From an uncultured Clostridia bacterium (GTDB lineage Bacteria > Bacillota > Clostridia > Christensenellales > CAG-314), in assembly GCA_934281515.1 (NCBI GenBank), contig CAKQXG010000005.1, positions 1 through 44,265 on the forward strand: 44,265 bases of DNA, in the 5' to 3' direction. Below the pieces are notes generated by a model that was not told the DNA's origin, did no database searches, and was given only the letters and a program-made list of their open reading frames with translations. A program made the position numbers and the translations under genes. This document shows, piece by piece, positions 16,205 through 26,249 of the stretch (position 1 is the first letter of the stretch; each line of letters begins with the position of its first letter).

Positions 16205-16822
16205 CTAGTCGAACAATACTTGCCAATTGGGATTGTCATGCGCGTCGAAACACATCATGATTTGCTCGCGCGTGCACTTTTCTACAGCCAGGTTATCGGG
16301 CAACGTATCTCTGTCGAAATAGCCGATTTCGCTTGTTTCGAGGTTTTCTTCAAATCGACCGCTGTCGTAGCGGCACATCAGGAAGATTTTTACTACACCG
16401 TATATGTAGTTGACCGCATTGTGTTTGCGCCAATCCTGCACGGCAATGAGCCTGATTGGCGTAACTGCAAGTCCTGTTTCTTCCTGCACTTCCTTGACTG
16501 TATTGGTTGCCACCGATTGGTCGACGTCGCACCAACCGCCGGGTAACGCCCATGTACCGTTATTTTCGTGAACGAGTAGAATTTTGTTGTTTACAAACAC
16601 GGCTGCACGGGTGTCGACTTTGGGCGTTTGGTAGCCTGTTTCGTTGCAAAACAGTCCGTAGACCTTGTCGGGAGAGACGTCTGTTTTGGTCGCAATCATT
16701 TCGGCTGCGATCTTGCGTAGCTCGGCGTACCGCTCGCGGTCGAACTTATCTGTGCCGTATTCCAATCCTGCTTGCGCGATGCTTTGTATGCGTAAAGCAA
16801 ATTCCAGCCATTTATCGTTCAT
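16205..16822 (-). CDS. NUDIX hydrolase with N-terminal extension
   Basis: The 205-residue protein joins an N-terminal helical domain (about residues 1-65, typical of ADP-ribose/NDP-sugar NUDIX enzymes with the 'NUDIX N' extension) to a NUDIX fold. The NUDIX box begins GGWCDVDQ and ends KEVQEETGL (about 96-120), keeping the metal-binding Glu residues. The first acidic position of the box is replaced by the DVDQS segment. Substrate is probably a nucleoside diphosphate derivative, not defined further. I choose ATG 16822 because GAGGTGA stands 5 bases upstream; the GTG at 16831 lies inside that site. Confidence 0.88.
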   Translation of the reverse strand: MNDKWLEFALRIQSIAQAGLEYGTDKFDRERYAELRKIAAEMIATKTDVSPDKVYGLFCNETGYQTPKVDTRAAVFVNNKILLVHENNGTWALPGGWCDVDQSVATNTVKEVQEETGLAVTPIRLIAVQDWRKHNAVNYIYGVVKIFLMCRYDSGRFEENLETSEIGYFDRDTLPDNLAVEKCTREQIMMCFDAHDNPNWQVLFD

Positions 16823-17380
16823 GAAGGTCACCTCGATTTAATATAGTGGTCGGTATTTCAATAAATTCTGTAAGTCTACACCCACTGACGTTAATTGGTG
16901 CGGACAAGCAAGTAAAACTTTGGCGGTACATTGATACTCAAACCGAATTGCACCGAATTACAAAGTATAACTATCTGCATGTTTATTTTGGGGCGGTTGC
17001 CGTATATTATGATTTTTTTTAATACATTGCCTTGATGAAACAAGGATGGACGGTATTGTATAACTTGTTTGGCAGCTCAACGTGGGTGGCGGACAGTGTT
17101 GTTGGTAAAGTTTAGCGTTCCTGACGTCGGTGGGTGAGTCGAAACTGTTATGAGTGGATTTAAAAGTTATCGCTTCGGTAAAGTAGCTGTTATTTTATAA
17201 TCTGCCTTATCGGACTTAGTATTACAGAAATTGTATCACGTAAGAAACGGTATGTCAATAGACATTACGATTACGGTCAATTATACAGGACGTAATTAAG
17301 CATGAGATAGTCGGAAAATTTTTTGAAATGAGTTTTCTGCGAAATAAACTTTACCATAATGTCGATAACCAGGTTGAAAA

Positions 17381-17458
17381 TGTGGATAACTTCGCAAGAA
17401 ATGCACATTTGGAACGAGTTATCCACAATTTATCTACAAACTACGCACTTTATCCACA
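17381..17458. other. DnaA-box cluster, putative oriC
   Basis: TGTGGATAA (17381-17389, reverse orientation), TTATCCACA (17419-17427), TTATCTACA (17430-17438) and TTATCCACA (17450-17458) lie within 78 bases. Three of the four are perfect matches to the DnaA box. AT-rich DNA suitable for unwinding follows at once, and parS sites and parAB are close. The intact dnaA gene is more than 15 kb away. Confidence 0.8.
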
Positions 17459-18670
17459 TAAATAGTGTGAAAAACTTTAATTATGATAGGAGTGACTTTG
17501 CCTTGAATGTATTTGCAAAAACATCTGACATCACTTAAACTTGTTCGAAAATCAACTAACTAAGATTTTGAAGTCAGACGATTGAGTTAAATATAATGGG
17601 GTTTCCGATATATCAAAAACCGTAAGTATGTAATGGTATGATTTGCTAAAAGTGTTTTCTGTAGGAAGTTTTAAAAGATAAGCTTTCAGTATTGTGGGGC
17701 TTTAGGTAGAAACTTTCGCAAAAACACGCAATGTTCTTAAAATAAATACATCAACAATAGGAAGAATAATTGTTTTGAATGCGAAATAGCGTTAAACATA
17801 ATTTACACCACCGCTTTGGTATGTGTGCTAGTGGTAAAGTGAAAAAAAGTTAAAACGTTGCTCGTGTTTAATCAAACCTCTTGTTGGGCAACAAGTAAAG
17901 TTTGGCGGAAGGCGTGAGACTACGTGGAAAGAACGAGACGACTGTATCTTGTAAAGTAAATACATTTGTTTAAAATAATAAACACTCTTATTTGTATTGA
18001 AATGCGTATAATATGGTATAATTATGTTTTAAAAGATTCAAACGATCGATTTTTGTTTGTTTGATTTAGCACAGGTACAAAATATATTAAGTCGAAAGAA
18101 AAAAAAGAATATTTCTACAGATTAAATGCTTAAATTCTACCTATTTGCCCAATTTTTTTATTGCTTTAGATAAACATAATAGTTTATTTCTTGTTTTCTG
18201 CCATTTGCAAGGCCGTAAAATTACTATTTTCATCTAAATCGATGTAATAAGACTGATTATTTGTATAACCCCTTTACTTTTGGTATTTATACGGCTTATA
18301 AATCCCGTTTTAAACATGTATTGATTTGATTTTAAAAAAATAACTAAAAACAAATAATTTAAACTAAAGACCTTGTTAGTTAGTCTTTAATTGCAAGTTG
18401 TTCCTTTATTGACAGATCAATGGTTAACCAAATCTGCGAGTAAAATATTGTTTGGTTTCATTTTATAGATTATTTTTCTTGAAACGCGGAGTATTACAAC
18501 ACAATTTTAACTATTTAAAAGTTTTTTTGCATTAAAGTACTTTAAAATCAGTCTTTTTAATGCAAAATTGACCTTGTTTTATGCTGTAAACAGCTTATTT
18601 GTCTAGATTTTTGCATAGAGACTCTTATTTTTGGGGTTTTGTTGCCTTTTTGGGCATTATTTACACTATT

Positions 18671-18686
18671 TGTTCCACGTGAAACA
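18671..18686. other. parS site 1
   Basis: TGTTCCACGTGAAACA differs at one position from the conserved 16-bp parS palindrome TGTTTCACGTGAAACA that nucleates ParB loading. Confidence 0.9.
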
Positions 18687-18727
18687 TTTTGCACTTCCTG
18701 TTGATTGCTTACTCTATTCTTGACCAA

Positions 18728-18743
18728 TGTTTCACGTGAAACT
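18728..18743. other. parS site 2
   Basis: TGTTTCACGTGAAACT matches the parS consensus at 15 of 16 positions. Confidence 0.9.
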
Positions 18744-18772
18744 CTTTTAATAAGGTTTGTGTCGATATGAAA

Positions 18773-18788
18773 TGTTCCACGTGAAACA
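18773..18788. other. parS site 3
   Basis: TGTTCCACGTGAAACA is identical to site 1. The three sites are packed into 118 bases about 2 kb from the parB stop codon. Confidence 0.9.
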
Positions 18789-20599
18789 AATAGTAATTAT
18801 AAATTAACCATAAATGAATCCTAAAGAGATAACTCGTTTTGTTTACCTACAAAATGCTAAAAAACACGATAATTGTTTAAAAAAAATATGTGATTTTAGA
18901 GCTTTTGCTTTAAAATCACAAGAATATGAAGAATAAACACTAAAAAATGGCTTAAAAGAAGTCGATTTGCGGTGAAAAACGGTAAACACTACTAGATAAT
19001 CAAAAATATAAGCCGAAACAAGGTATGGTTGAAAAGCAAAAAATAGGAAATTGTCAAAGAATCATTCTTTGTAAAATGTGGCTATTTGTGTAAAACGAAA
19101 AGTCTGATAAGGAAAATAGTCTTAAAAATCGAATTCAGTGGACTAAATTTTGATAAAAAATGTTGAAATTGCTTAATACTAAGCGAAATAAACATGATTT
19201 TAGGTGATTATTACACTTAAGTGTGGTTGTAAATTTAAAAAAGTAAGGCCAAATTTTTAAAATCTACTACTGTAATAAAAAATAGACTGCCAAATTCTTA
19301 TTATGACGTATTGGCTGAAAGAAAAGACCGAAAAAAAATGAAAATTTTCAATAAATGATTTGCAAAGATTATATTATTGTTCTAATTAAGCTAAATTATA
19401 TTTGTGCGCTTAATTATTATCGATGTCGGATAGTAACAGGTTAGCTAGCTAGAAGGCATTAATTGTTCTTAAAATTATCGAGTCAAAAAAAAATAAGTAA
19501 TAAACTGTTCCGAAGCTTGAGTTTGATTTACGTTTCTGCTCCACTTCCAGATATCAAGTGATGCCATGTTTCAACAAATTTTAAAAATGAACAAAATTTA
19601 AAAATCTTATGCGTTTCAGACAGAGTGCGTATTAAAAGGGTATCAGAAATAAGCAATTTATGTGTAAAATTTCTGTCTAAAAGTCCGTTTTGACCAGGAA
19701 ATATAACAAAATTATTCTGCGTAAAAAGAGTGCTTTTGTGTTAACTTTAACAATTCTGATCGGAAGAATCAAGAAAAAATGCGTATTTTAAAATGACTTC
19801 GGATGTAATTTTTAATTATTTTTGTTTGATAAGTCTGCTTTGGAGGCGACAAAAATTTGAAAATGAATAAATCTTCTTCGATATAGCTCGGTTTATCTTT
19901 ATTTTGCCGTCCGGAGATTAGGCGAAAAATGTGTTTTAAACGTCGAGTCTGATAAAGTTGTTAAATTTCTTAATTGCAAAACTCATTTTATAAATCAAAT
20001 CGAGTGACAATTTGTGTGCTTTAGTCGTTTAAAGTATATCATAAAAGTTTTTGTTGCTTACTCGGCTCCGTGCCTGTAATGATCATGAGTCGTTTTGAAT
20101 ACTAAACAAAAGAAAATGCTATCAAAATTTAACTCTACCGTTAGTAGAAATGATTAGAAAATGTTATTCTACCAACAGTTTATTGTCAAAATATAATATT
20201 TAATATGCAGAACGTTACGTTTGATTTCCGGATTGATAAGAGATAAGATTAGTGCCGATTTTAGATTATAAGAAATCTTTGTTCTGAAAAACTACGAATA
20301 AAGAGAAAATAAACCCGCAATTTCTTTGAAACTTCATAATATAATTCATCTTAAATGAAAATTACTAAAATATTTTTTTTTGATGCCGTCGATAAGGTAG
20401 CAAGGCTGCTTGTTTGCTTTGTATCGCTCATATAGGCTTTATTTGCTATATTTAAGGTGGATTTGGCGCATGTTTTGCCGTTAATTTCAAGTCTGAACGT
20501 CTATTCAACAGTGCGAAAAGGGTGACGAGAATCGAGAAAAAAGACTAAAAATCACTATGAAAAATCCATATAGGTCAAGTAAATGTTGATTAAAACTAT

Positions 20600-20672
20600 G
20601 TATAAAAATACAGAGTTCTGCAAACAAATTTTTGACCGTTTGTCGAAATTTGTCGCAAAACTCTGTATATTA
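20600..20672 (-). terminator. parB transcript terminator
   Basis: ATACAGAGTT and AACTCTGTAT form a long stem that continues as TGC/GCA with an inner AAACAAA/TTTGT pairing. On the minus strand the stem is followed by TTTTTAT. Confidence 0.65.
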
Positions 20673-20779
20673 TACAAACAGTAAATATTTATAATTGCAA
20701 ACTTTCGGTTTCTACTCGATTTAGAAGAGAAATTCAGTGTTAAATTCTTTTATGTAATCAGTTGATGAAGGACCTTGTA

Positions 20780-21700
20780 TTACTCTCCGTCCTTGTCGCG
20801 GAAACTGTCGTTCATCCACTGCTCAATCATTTTGCAAATACGGTCAAGATCGTCCGCTGTGTAGTAATCGATGTAAATGCGTCCTTTGTTTCCGTTTCCG
20901 AGTGCAGACACTTTCGTCGCAAACGCACGTTGCATGTTGCCCACAAGATCCCGCAATTCGCGACTTTCCTGTACGACGGGTTTCTCCGCTGGCTTTTGCG
21001 GATTAAGAAACTCGCGCACCATTTTCTCCATTTCGCGTACGGTCATTTGATTATCGCAACCTTTCAGTGCCAACTTGTATTGACTTTGTTGTGGAACGAC
21101 TACCAATGTACGTGCGTGTCCTGCAGACAATCTGCCACTTTCAATCAACTTGATTACGTCTTCGGATAAGGTCAACAAGCGCAATGTGTTTGCTACCGCG
21201 CTACGGCTTTTGCCTATGCGGTCGGCAGCCATTTCTTGTGTCATGTTAAACTCGTTCATCAACACCTTTATTGCGCGAGCAGCCTCGATGGGAGACAAAT
21301 CCTCGCGTTGCAGGTTTTCGATAAGACTGATTTCCTTAATCTGTTGTTGCGTGTAGTGTCTGATTACCGCAGGTATGTCTGCTTTGCCGGCAATTTTGCT
21401 TGCGCGGAAACGTCTCTCACCGGCAATAATCATAAAACGCTTGCCGACGGGTACCACAACAATAGGCTGAATCACGCCGTGCAGACGTATGCTGTCTGCA
21501 AGCTCGTTAAGCGCATCCTCGTCAAAGTTTTTGCGCGGTTGTTCATAGTTGGGGTCGATGTCGGACAGCGCAATCTTGACAATAGCGTCCTCGTTTGTCA
21601 CGTTTACCGTATCGGTGATGTTGGTCGAGGTCAATTCCTCAACGTCGTTTAGTCCCATCAAAGAGGCAAAACCTCTTCCTAATCCTTTGTTTCCTGCCAT
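20780..21700 (-). CDS. parB: Chromosome partitioning protein ParB (Spo0J)
   Basis: ParB loads at parS as a CTP-dependent sliding clamp and organises the origin for segregation. The 306 residues show the N-terminal ParA-activating motif GLGRGFASLMG (6-16), the CTP-binding segment GERRFRAS (94-101) preceded by LHGVIQPIVV, a central helix-turn-helix (about 150-175, MTQEMAADRIGKSRSAVANTLRLL), and a C-terminal dimerisation domain. A matching parS cluster lies 2 kb downstream. The gene begins two bases after the parA stop, so both are co-transcribed toward the origin. Confidence 0.97.
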   Translation of the reverse strand: MAGNKGLGRGFASLMGLNDVEELTSTNITDTVNVTNEDAIVKIALSDIDPNYEQPRKNFDEDALNELADSIRLHGVIQPIVVVPVGKRFMIIAGERRFRASKIAGKADIPAVIRHYTQQQIKEISLIENLQREDLSPIEAARAIKVLMNEFNMTQEMAADRIGKSRSAVANTLRLLTLSEDVIKLIESGRLSAGHARTLVVVPQQSQYKLALKGCDNQMTVREMEKMVREFLNPQKPAEKPVVQESRELRDLVGNMQRAFATKVSALGNGNKGRIYIDYYTADDLDRICKMIEQWMNDSFRDKDGE

Positions 21701-21701
21701 T

Positions 21702-22469
21702 TTATTTTTCCTCTCTGTCTAAAAATTGTTTGGCAAGCGCGTCGTACGCAACCGCGCCGGTGCATTTAGGCGCGTGTTTAACCACAGGTACTCCGTAACT
21801 AGGGCTTTCTACAAGTCGCACATTGCGCGGCACCGGTACAGTGAAAATTTTGTCGCCAAAGTACTTATACAATTCCTGCGTGACCTGTTTGCTCATGGTT
21901 GTGCGCGCGTCATACATTGTCAGCACTACGCCGCTGATTGACAGCGTAGGATTGAGCCGCTGTTTTACAATGCGTATAGTGTTCATCAATTGGCTAAGTC
22001 CCTCCAGCGCAAAAAACTCGCTTTGTATAGGAATAACCACACTGTCTGCGGCAACAAGGGCGTTTAGCGTAATCAAGCCGAGACTAGGCGGACAATCGAT
22101 AAAAATATAGTCGTAATTTTCGCGTATTGGCGCCAGTGCGCGACGTAAAGCGCTTTCGCGTTGTGGCACCGTAACAAGATCGACTTCCGCAGCGGCAAGG
22201 TCGATGTTACAAGGCAGGATGTACAAATTATTGATAATTGTCGGGCGAATTACCTGTTCTGCACGACATTCGCCCATCAAAAAGTCGTAGCAAGACAGGT
22301 CAAGCTGATTTTTTTCGATGCCATAGCCGCTAGTGGCGTTGCCTTGCGGGTCGAAGTCCAGCAAAAGCACCTTTCTGCCGTTTAGTGCGACGTAAGCCGC
22401 AAGGTTGATGGCGGTAGTGGTCTTTCCGACGCCGCCTTTTTGGTTAGAAAACGAAATAACTTTTCCCAT
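21702..22469 (-). CDS. parA: Chromosome partitioning ATPase ParA (Soj)
   Basis: This is the deviant Walker ATPase that binds DNA non-specifically and responds to ParB. In the 255-residue product the signature KGGVGKTT spans residues 11-18 with the extra lysine at the start. IFIDCPPSLG (Walker B/A' region, about 116-125) and IPIQSEFFALEGL follow. The frame is open 24 codons further upstream, but MGKVISFSNQ is the standard family start and GGAGC lies 7 bases before ATG 22469. Its close relative Soj also regulates DnaA in Bacillus, which is relevant given the displaced dnaA here. Confidence 0.96.
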   Translation of the reverse strand: MGKVISFSNQKGGVGKTTTAINLAAYVALNGRKVLLLDFDPQGNATSGYGIEKNQLDLSCYDFLMGECRAEQVIRPTIINNLYILPCNIDLAAAEVDLVTVPQRESALRRALAPIRENYDYIFIDCPPSLGLITLNALVAADSVVIPIQSEFFALEGLSQLMNTIRIVKQRLNPTLSISGVVLTMYDARTTMSKQVTQELYKYFGDKIFTVPVPRNVRLVESPSYGVPVVKHAPKCTGAVAYDALAKQFLDREEK

Positions 22470-22939
22470 AATTGCTCCGATTACAAATTGGACGTATTTA
22501 TACACACTAATAATATCATATTTTTCAAAACTTTTCAACAATATCTGCCATTTAATTTTTACTATTTATATATCGAAAGATTACAAAAACAACTTCAGGC
22601 GTTGTTTTTAAGCGTAAATGACATCTCGTTTTGCTACATGCCGGCGTAAGTTGCCAAGAAGTAAAACGCTTCCTGCCATTTTACGTCGTCAACTTGTTGT
22701 GAAATTTGCCATAAAGTGGTAAAATGTATACAGTTAAAAGTGTTGTCCGCAACTTTATCGGTTTATGCGGACATCGATGCGGTTTGCGGAACGTCGATAA
22801 CACGCACAGTGTATTGTCTGACGGAAGAAAGTGCGGTCGGGTGCAATCTGTCGGCACTGCGGCGTTCGGTGCTGTTCGGCACAACTACAAACTTGCAGTA
22901 AGAAGTTGAGGCGTTACTAAACGCCGAACGGAGGTAAAA
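22470..22939. other. Divergent gap between parA and mnmE
   Basis: No convincing gene. It includes the mnmE promoter and a leader of about 200 bases that is richer in GC than the rest of the gap. Two overlapping frames of 61 codons lie in that leader, but neither has a Shine-Dalgarno site or resembles a known protein. The rpmH, rnpA, yidC and jag genes that usually precede mnmE are absent. Confidence 0.6.
22697..22725 (+). promoter_or_regulatory. mnmE promoter
   Basis: TTGTGA (22697-22702), a 17-base spacer and TAAAAT (22720-22725), giving a leader of about 205 bases. Confidence 0.5.
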
Positions 22940-24238
22940 ATGAACAAAACAATAGTTGCGCTATCTACGGCAAGGGGCAAAAGCGCAATAGCCGTAGTGC
23001 GTATGAGCGGCGACGATGCCGTGGAAATTGCCCAAAAAGTTTTTTCGCCGTTGCCGCAACAGCCAAACATGTTGAAAGTGGGCAAGTTACAAACGGCAAA
23101 CTTTGTAGAGCATGCAATGTGCGTGTGGTTTGCCGCGCCACATAGTTACACCGGAGAAAACATGGTCGAGTTTCACTGTCACGGTGGACCTGCAGTGGTG
23201 CAAGCCGTAATCGACGCATGTTTGCAAGCAGGTGCAGTGCCTGCGCAAAACGGCGAATTCAGCAAGCGAGCCTTTGTCAACGGCAAGCAAAACCTGACTA
23301 ACGCAGAAGGTATAATCGAGATGATCGAGGCGGAAACAATCTCCGCCGCCAAGGCAGGAGCCAACCTGCTGGAAAACAAGCTCGGGCAAAAAATCGTCGC
23401 TTTACAAGATGAACTGCTTGACCTCGTGTCGGCAAGCGAAGTCGCGTTGGACTACCCCGAGGAGGACCTTGAATTGCCGACGATTACGCAAATTTACGAT
23501 ACGTTGTCAAAAATCGGTGACAAATTGGACGCGCTTATACGTACTTCGACCCTTGGCAAAGTGGCAAGATACGGAATTGACGTCGCAATTGTCGGCGCAC
23601 CCAATGTGGGTAAAAGCAGCCTGCTTAACGCGCTGTTGGCGGAGGACAGGGCGATAGTTTCCGACATCAGCGGCACTACGCGCGACACGCTGAAAGAAAG
23701 CGTCGGATACAAAGATATCAAGTTTAATTTCGTCGATACGGCAGGTCTGCGCAAAACCGACAACGTTATCGAACAGGAAGGCATCAAGCGTGCAATAGCC
23801 GCCGCCAACAGTGCCGATGTTGTGCTCAACGTTACCGATAATCCTGCCGACAGAACGGTGTTTCCGACCGTAAAGCCGCAAATCCGCGTGTTTAATAAGT
23901 GCGATTTGTTTGACGAGATGCCTTGCTGTGACGATAGCATTATTGTATCGGCAAAAAGTGGAGACGTGGAAGTCGTCAAGGAAACATTGTACGACATGTT
24001 TTGTGCTGGGGATATCCAGACTGCCGATCTGCTTGTTACAAGCGAACGTCACCTGTCCTGCCTGAAACAAGCGCGTGCGGAGATAGATGAGGCTATGTCG
24101 GCATGCAAAAATACGACCCTTGACATAGTCGTTTCCGCTACAAAACAAGCGTGGGCAACGTTGGGTGAAATAACGGGCACGTCGGCAAGCGAGGACATAA
24201 TCGACCGCATTTACAGCAAGTTTTGTCTCGGCAAGTGA
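22940..24238 (+). CDS. mnmE: tRNA modification GTPase MnmE
   Basis: MnmE works with MnmG to install carboxymethylaminomethyl groups at U34 of certain tRNAs. The 432-residue protein is slightly shorter than the typical 450-460. It has the folate-binding N-terminal domain (TIVALSTARGKSAIAVVRMSG, shown here in part), helical domain, the inserted G domain with GAPNVGKSS (about residues 219-227), DISGTTRDT and DTAGLR, NKCD, and the invariant C-terminal catalytic CLGK motif. GGAGGT lies 8 bases upstream of the ATG. It heads a run of three translation-related genes conserved beside origins across bacteria. Confidence 0.97.
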   Translation: MNKTIVALSTARGKSAIAVVRMSGDDAVEIAQKVFSPLPQQPNMLKVGKLQTANFVEHAMCVWFAAPHSYTGENMVEFHCHGGPAVVQAVIDACLQAGAVPAQNGEFSKRAFVNGKQNLTNAEGIIEMIEAETISAAKAGANLLENKLGQKIVALQDELLDLVSASEVALDYPEEDLELPTITQIYDTLSKIGDKLDALIRTSTLGKVARYGIDVAIVGAPNVGKSSLLNALLAEDRAIVSDISGTTRDTLKESVGYKDIKFNFVDTAGLRKTDNVIEQEGIKRAIAAANSADVVLNVTDNPADRTVFPTVKPQIRVFNKCDLFDEMPCCDDSIIVSAKSGDVEVVKETLYDMFCAGDIQTADLLVTSERHLSCLKQARAEIDEAMSACKNTTLDIVVSATKQAWATLGEITGTSASEDIIDRIYSKFCLGK

Positions 24239-24392
24239 TGTATTTGACGGCATATAACAATTAACAACACGCAACACTTTGTGTTATTTAGTGCGACACT
24301 ATGTTTATTTAAGGCATATAAAGTGGCGTATAACTGCAATTTAAAGCCTTTATATGGTACAGTCGGTTACAGATCGGCGTACAAAGGAAGAT

Positions 24393-26249
24393 ATGAAACA
24401 ATTTGACGTAATAGTAGTAGGCGCAGGACATGCCGGGTGCGAAGCGGCATTGGCTACCGCGCGTATGGGGTGCAAAACTTTGTTGTTGGCTACCAACCTT
24501 GATACGGTGGCTTTTTTGGCATGCAACCCCAGCGTAGGCGGCACGGCAAAGGGACAAATCGTCAAGGAGATAGATGCGCTCGGCGGCGAAATGGCTGTCA
24601 ATGCCGACAAAAGTCTGTTGCAAATGCGCATGCTCAACCGTGGCAAAGGACCTGCCGTGTACAGTCCGCGCGCACAAGTGGACAAGAACAGTTACCACAC
24701 CAACATGAAACAAACGGTGGAGCATACCGAAAATCTGTTTTTGCGCCAAGGTGAAGCGACGGAATTGACCGTGCTTGACGACGGCAGTTTTTGCGTAAAG
24801 ACAGCTGTAGACCTATGCTACACGGCAAAAGCGGTTGTGTTGTGTTGCGGCGTGTATCTCAACAGTCGCACGATTGTCGGTGAGTGCGTGCGCAACAGCG
24901 GTCCAAACGGATTTGCAAATGCCGAGCACCTGACCGACAGCCTTGTCAAACTTGGTTTTGTTGTGCGCCGCTTTAAGACAGGTACGCCTGCTCGTGTACG
25001 GCTGGACAGTATCGACCTTGCCAAAACGCAGGAACAATGCGGCGAAAGCGACACTCGTCCGTTTTCTTACTTGCACGATCGGATTCCTGCAACCAAACGC
25101 AGTTGTTACCTGACGTATACCACCGCCGACACCAAGCGAATAGTGCTGGAAAACAAGCACCTTGCGCCTGTTTACAACGGCAGTATCAGCGGAGTGGGCC
25201 CCAGATATTGCCCGAGTCTCGAAACCAAAATCGTGCGCTTTGCCGACAAGGAACGTCACCAAATCTTTTTGGAACCGGAGTCGGACGATACTTGCGAGTT
25301 TTATGTGCAGGGCGCCTCGACGTCTATGCCGGCAGAGGTGCAGGAGCAGATTTATCATAGTATAGAAGGACTTGAAAACGTCGAAATTATGCGCGACGCG
25401 TACGCCATCGAGTACGACTGCATCGACGCAACGCAACTGTCGGCAACACTGATGTCCAAGCCGATTCAAGGACTGTTTTTTGCCGGGCAAATCAACGGTA
25501 CCAGCGGTTACGAAGAGGCGGCGGCTCAAGGGCTTGTGGCAGGCATCAATGCCGAACGCTACGTGCACGGCAAACCTGCAGTGGTGTTTCCCAGGAACAA
25601 CAGCTACATCGGTGTGCTTGTGGACGACATCACCACCAAGGAAACGACCGAACCCTACCGCATGATGACTAGCCGTGCAGAGCATAGACTTGTGTTGCGG
25701 CAGGACAACGCCGACTTGCGACTGACTGAAATCGGCAGACAGATAGGACTTGTTAGTGACGAGAGATACGCACGCTTCTTGCGCAAAAAGCAGCAGTTAG
25801 ACACTTGCAATGCGACACTTTCAACAGTTGTATCGCCAAAAGTGTACGGTAGTCTGTTTGAGCAGAAAGGGGAAGTCGTAACCGGCGCAGGTATGACTCC
25901 CGACGAAATGTTGCGCCGTCCCAATATAAACGCGCGTGATTTGCAGACGTTGGGATTCTTCGAAGGCGTGGACGACGAAGTACTTGACGAGATAGAAATA
26001 GAGTGCAAATACCGTGGATACATCGACAAGGAACGCGAAGCGATAGCGCAGGCGCAAAAATTGGAAAACAAACTGTTGCCTGTCGACATCGACTACTCGA
26101 CAATAGAAGGTCTGCGGATAGAAGCGCGGCAAAAACTGGATAAAATCCGTCCTGTTAATCTGGGACAAGCCGGGCGCATAAGCGGCGTTAGTCCTGCCGA
26201 CATACAAATATTGATTGTGTATCTGGCACAACACAAAGGTAACATATGA
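24393..26249 (+). CDS. mnmG: tRNA uridine 5-carboxymethylaminomethyl enzyme MnmG (GidA)
   Basis: MnmG is the FAD-dependent partner of MnmE. The 618-residue product starts MKQFDVIVVGAGHAGCEAAL with the GAGHAG dinucleotide fold at about residues 10-15. It carries CNPSVGGTAKG (about 48-58), the PRAQVDK loop, the family segment QINGTSGYEEAAAQGL and the C-terminal helical domain that binds MnmE (ALSGVSP-type segment as RISGVSPADI). The frame is open 13 codons upstream, but AAGGAAG lies just before ATG 24393. It overlaps rsmG by four bases, so those two are translationally coupled. A 154-base gap with a CATATAAAG/CTTTATATG inverted repeat separates it from mnmE. Confidence 0.97.
   Translation: MKQFDVIVVGAGHAGCEAALATARMGCKTLLLATNLDTVAFLACNPSVGGTAKGQIVKEIDALGGEMAVNADKSLLQMRMLNRGKGPAVYSPRAQVDKNSYHTNMKQTVEHTENLFLRQGEATELTVLDDGSFCVKTAVDLCYTAKAVVLCCGVYLNSRTIVGECVRNSGPNGFANAEHLTDSLVKLGFVVRRFKTGTPARVRLDSIDLAKTQEQCGESDTRPFSYLHDRIPATKRSCYLTYTTADTKRIVLENKHLAPVYNGSISGVGPRYCPSLETKIVRFADKERHQIFLEPESDDTCEFYVQGASTSMPAEVQEQIYHSIEGLENVEIMRDAYAIEYDCIDATQLSATLMSKPIQGLFFAGQINGTSGYEEAAAQGLVAGINAERYVHGKPAVVFPRNNSYIGVLVDDITTKETTEPYRMMTSRAEHRLVLRQDNADLRLTEIGRQIGLVSDERYARFLRKKQQLDTCNATLSTVVSPKVYGSLFEQKGEVVTGAGMTPDEMLRRPNINARDLQTLGFFEGVDDEVLDEIEIECKYRGYIDKEREAIAQAQKLENKLLPVDIDYSTIEGLRIEARQKLDKIRPVNLGQAGRISGVSPADIQILIVYLAQHKGNI

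Larger units (their letters stand above)
16823..20607. other. Gene-free AT-rich region holding the putative origin
   Basis: Nearly 3.8 kb has no open frame of 60 codons or more on either strand. The composition shifts from mixed (16.8-17.4 kb) to strongly AT-rich (about 17.5-20.6 kb). It contains the DnaA boxes and parS sites listed separately and a 12-base inverted repeat, TTTTGCATTAAA (18525-18536) and TTTAATGCAAAA (18556-18567). A motif like CAAGTAAAxxTTTGGCGG appears near 16908 and again near 17888. I see no tRNA, rRNA or recognisable structured RNA in it. Confidence 0.7.

Noticed and set aside
22716..22909. Two overlapping 61-codon frames in the mnmE leader
   Set aside because: Neither has a Shine-Dalgarno site or similarity to rpmH, rnpA or any known small protein; kept as leader sequence.
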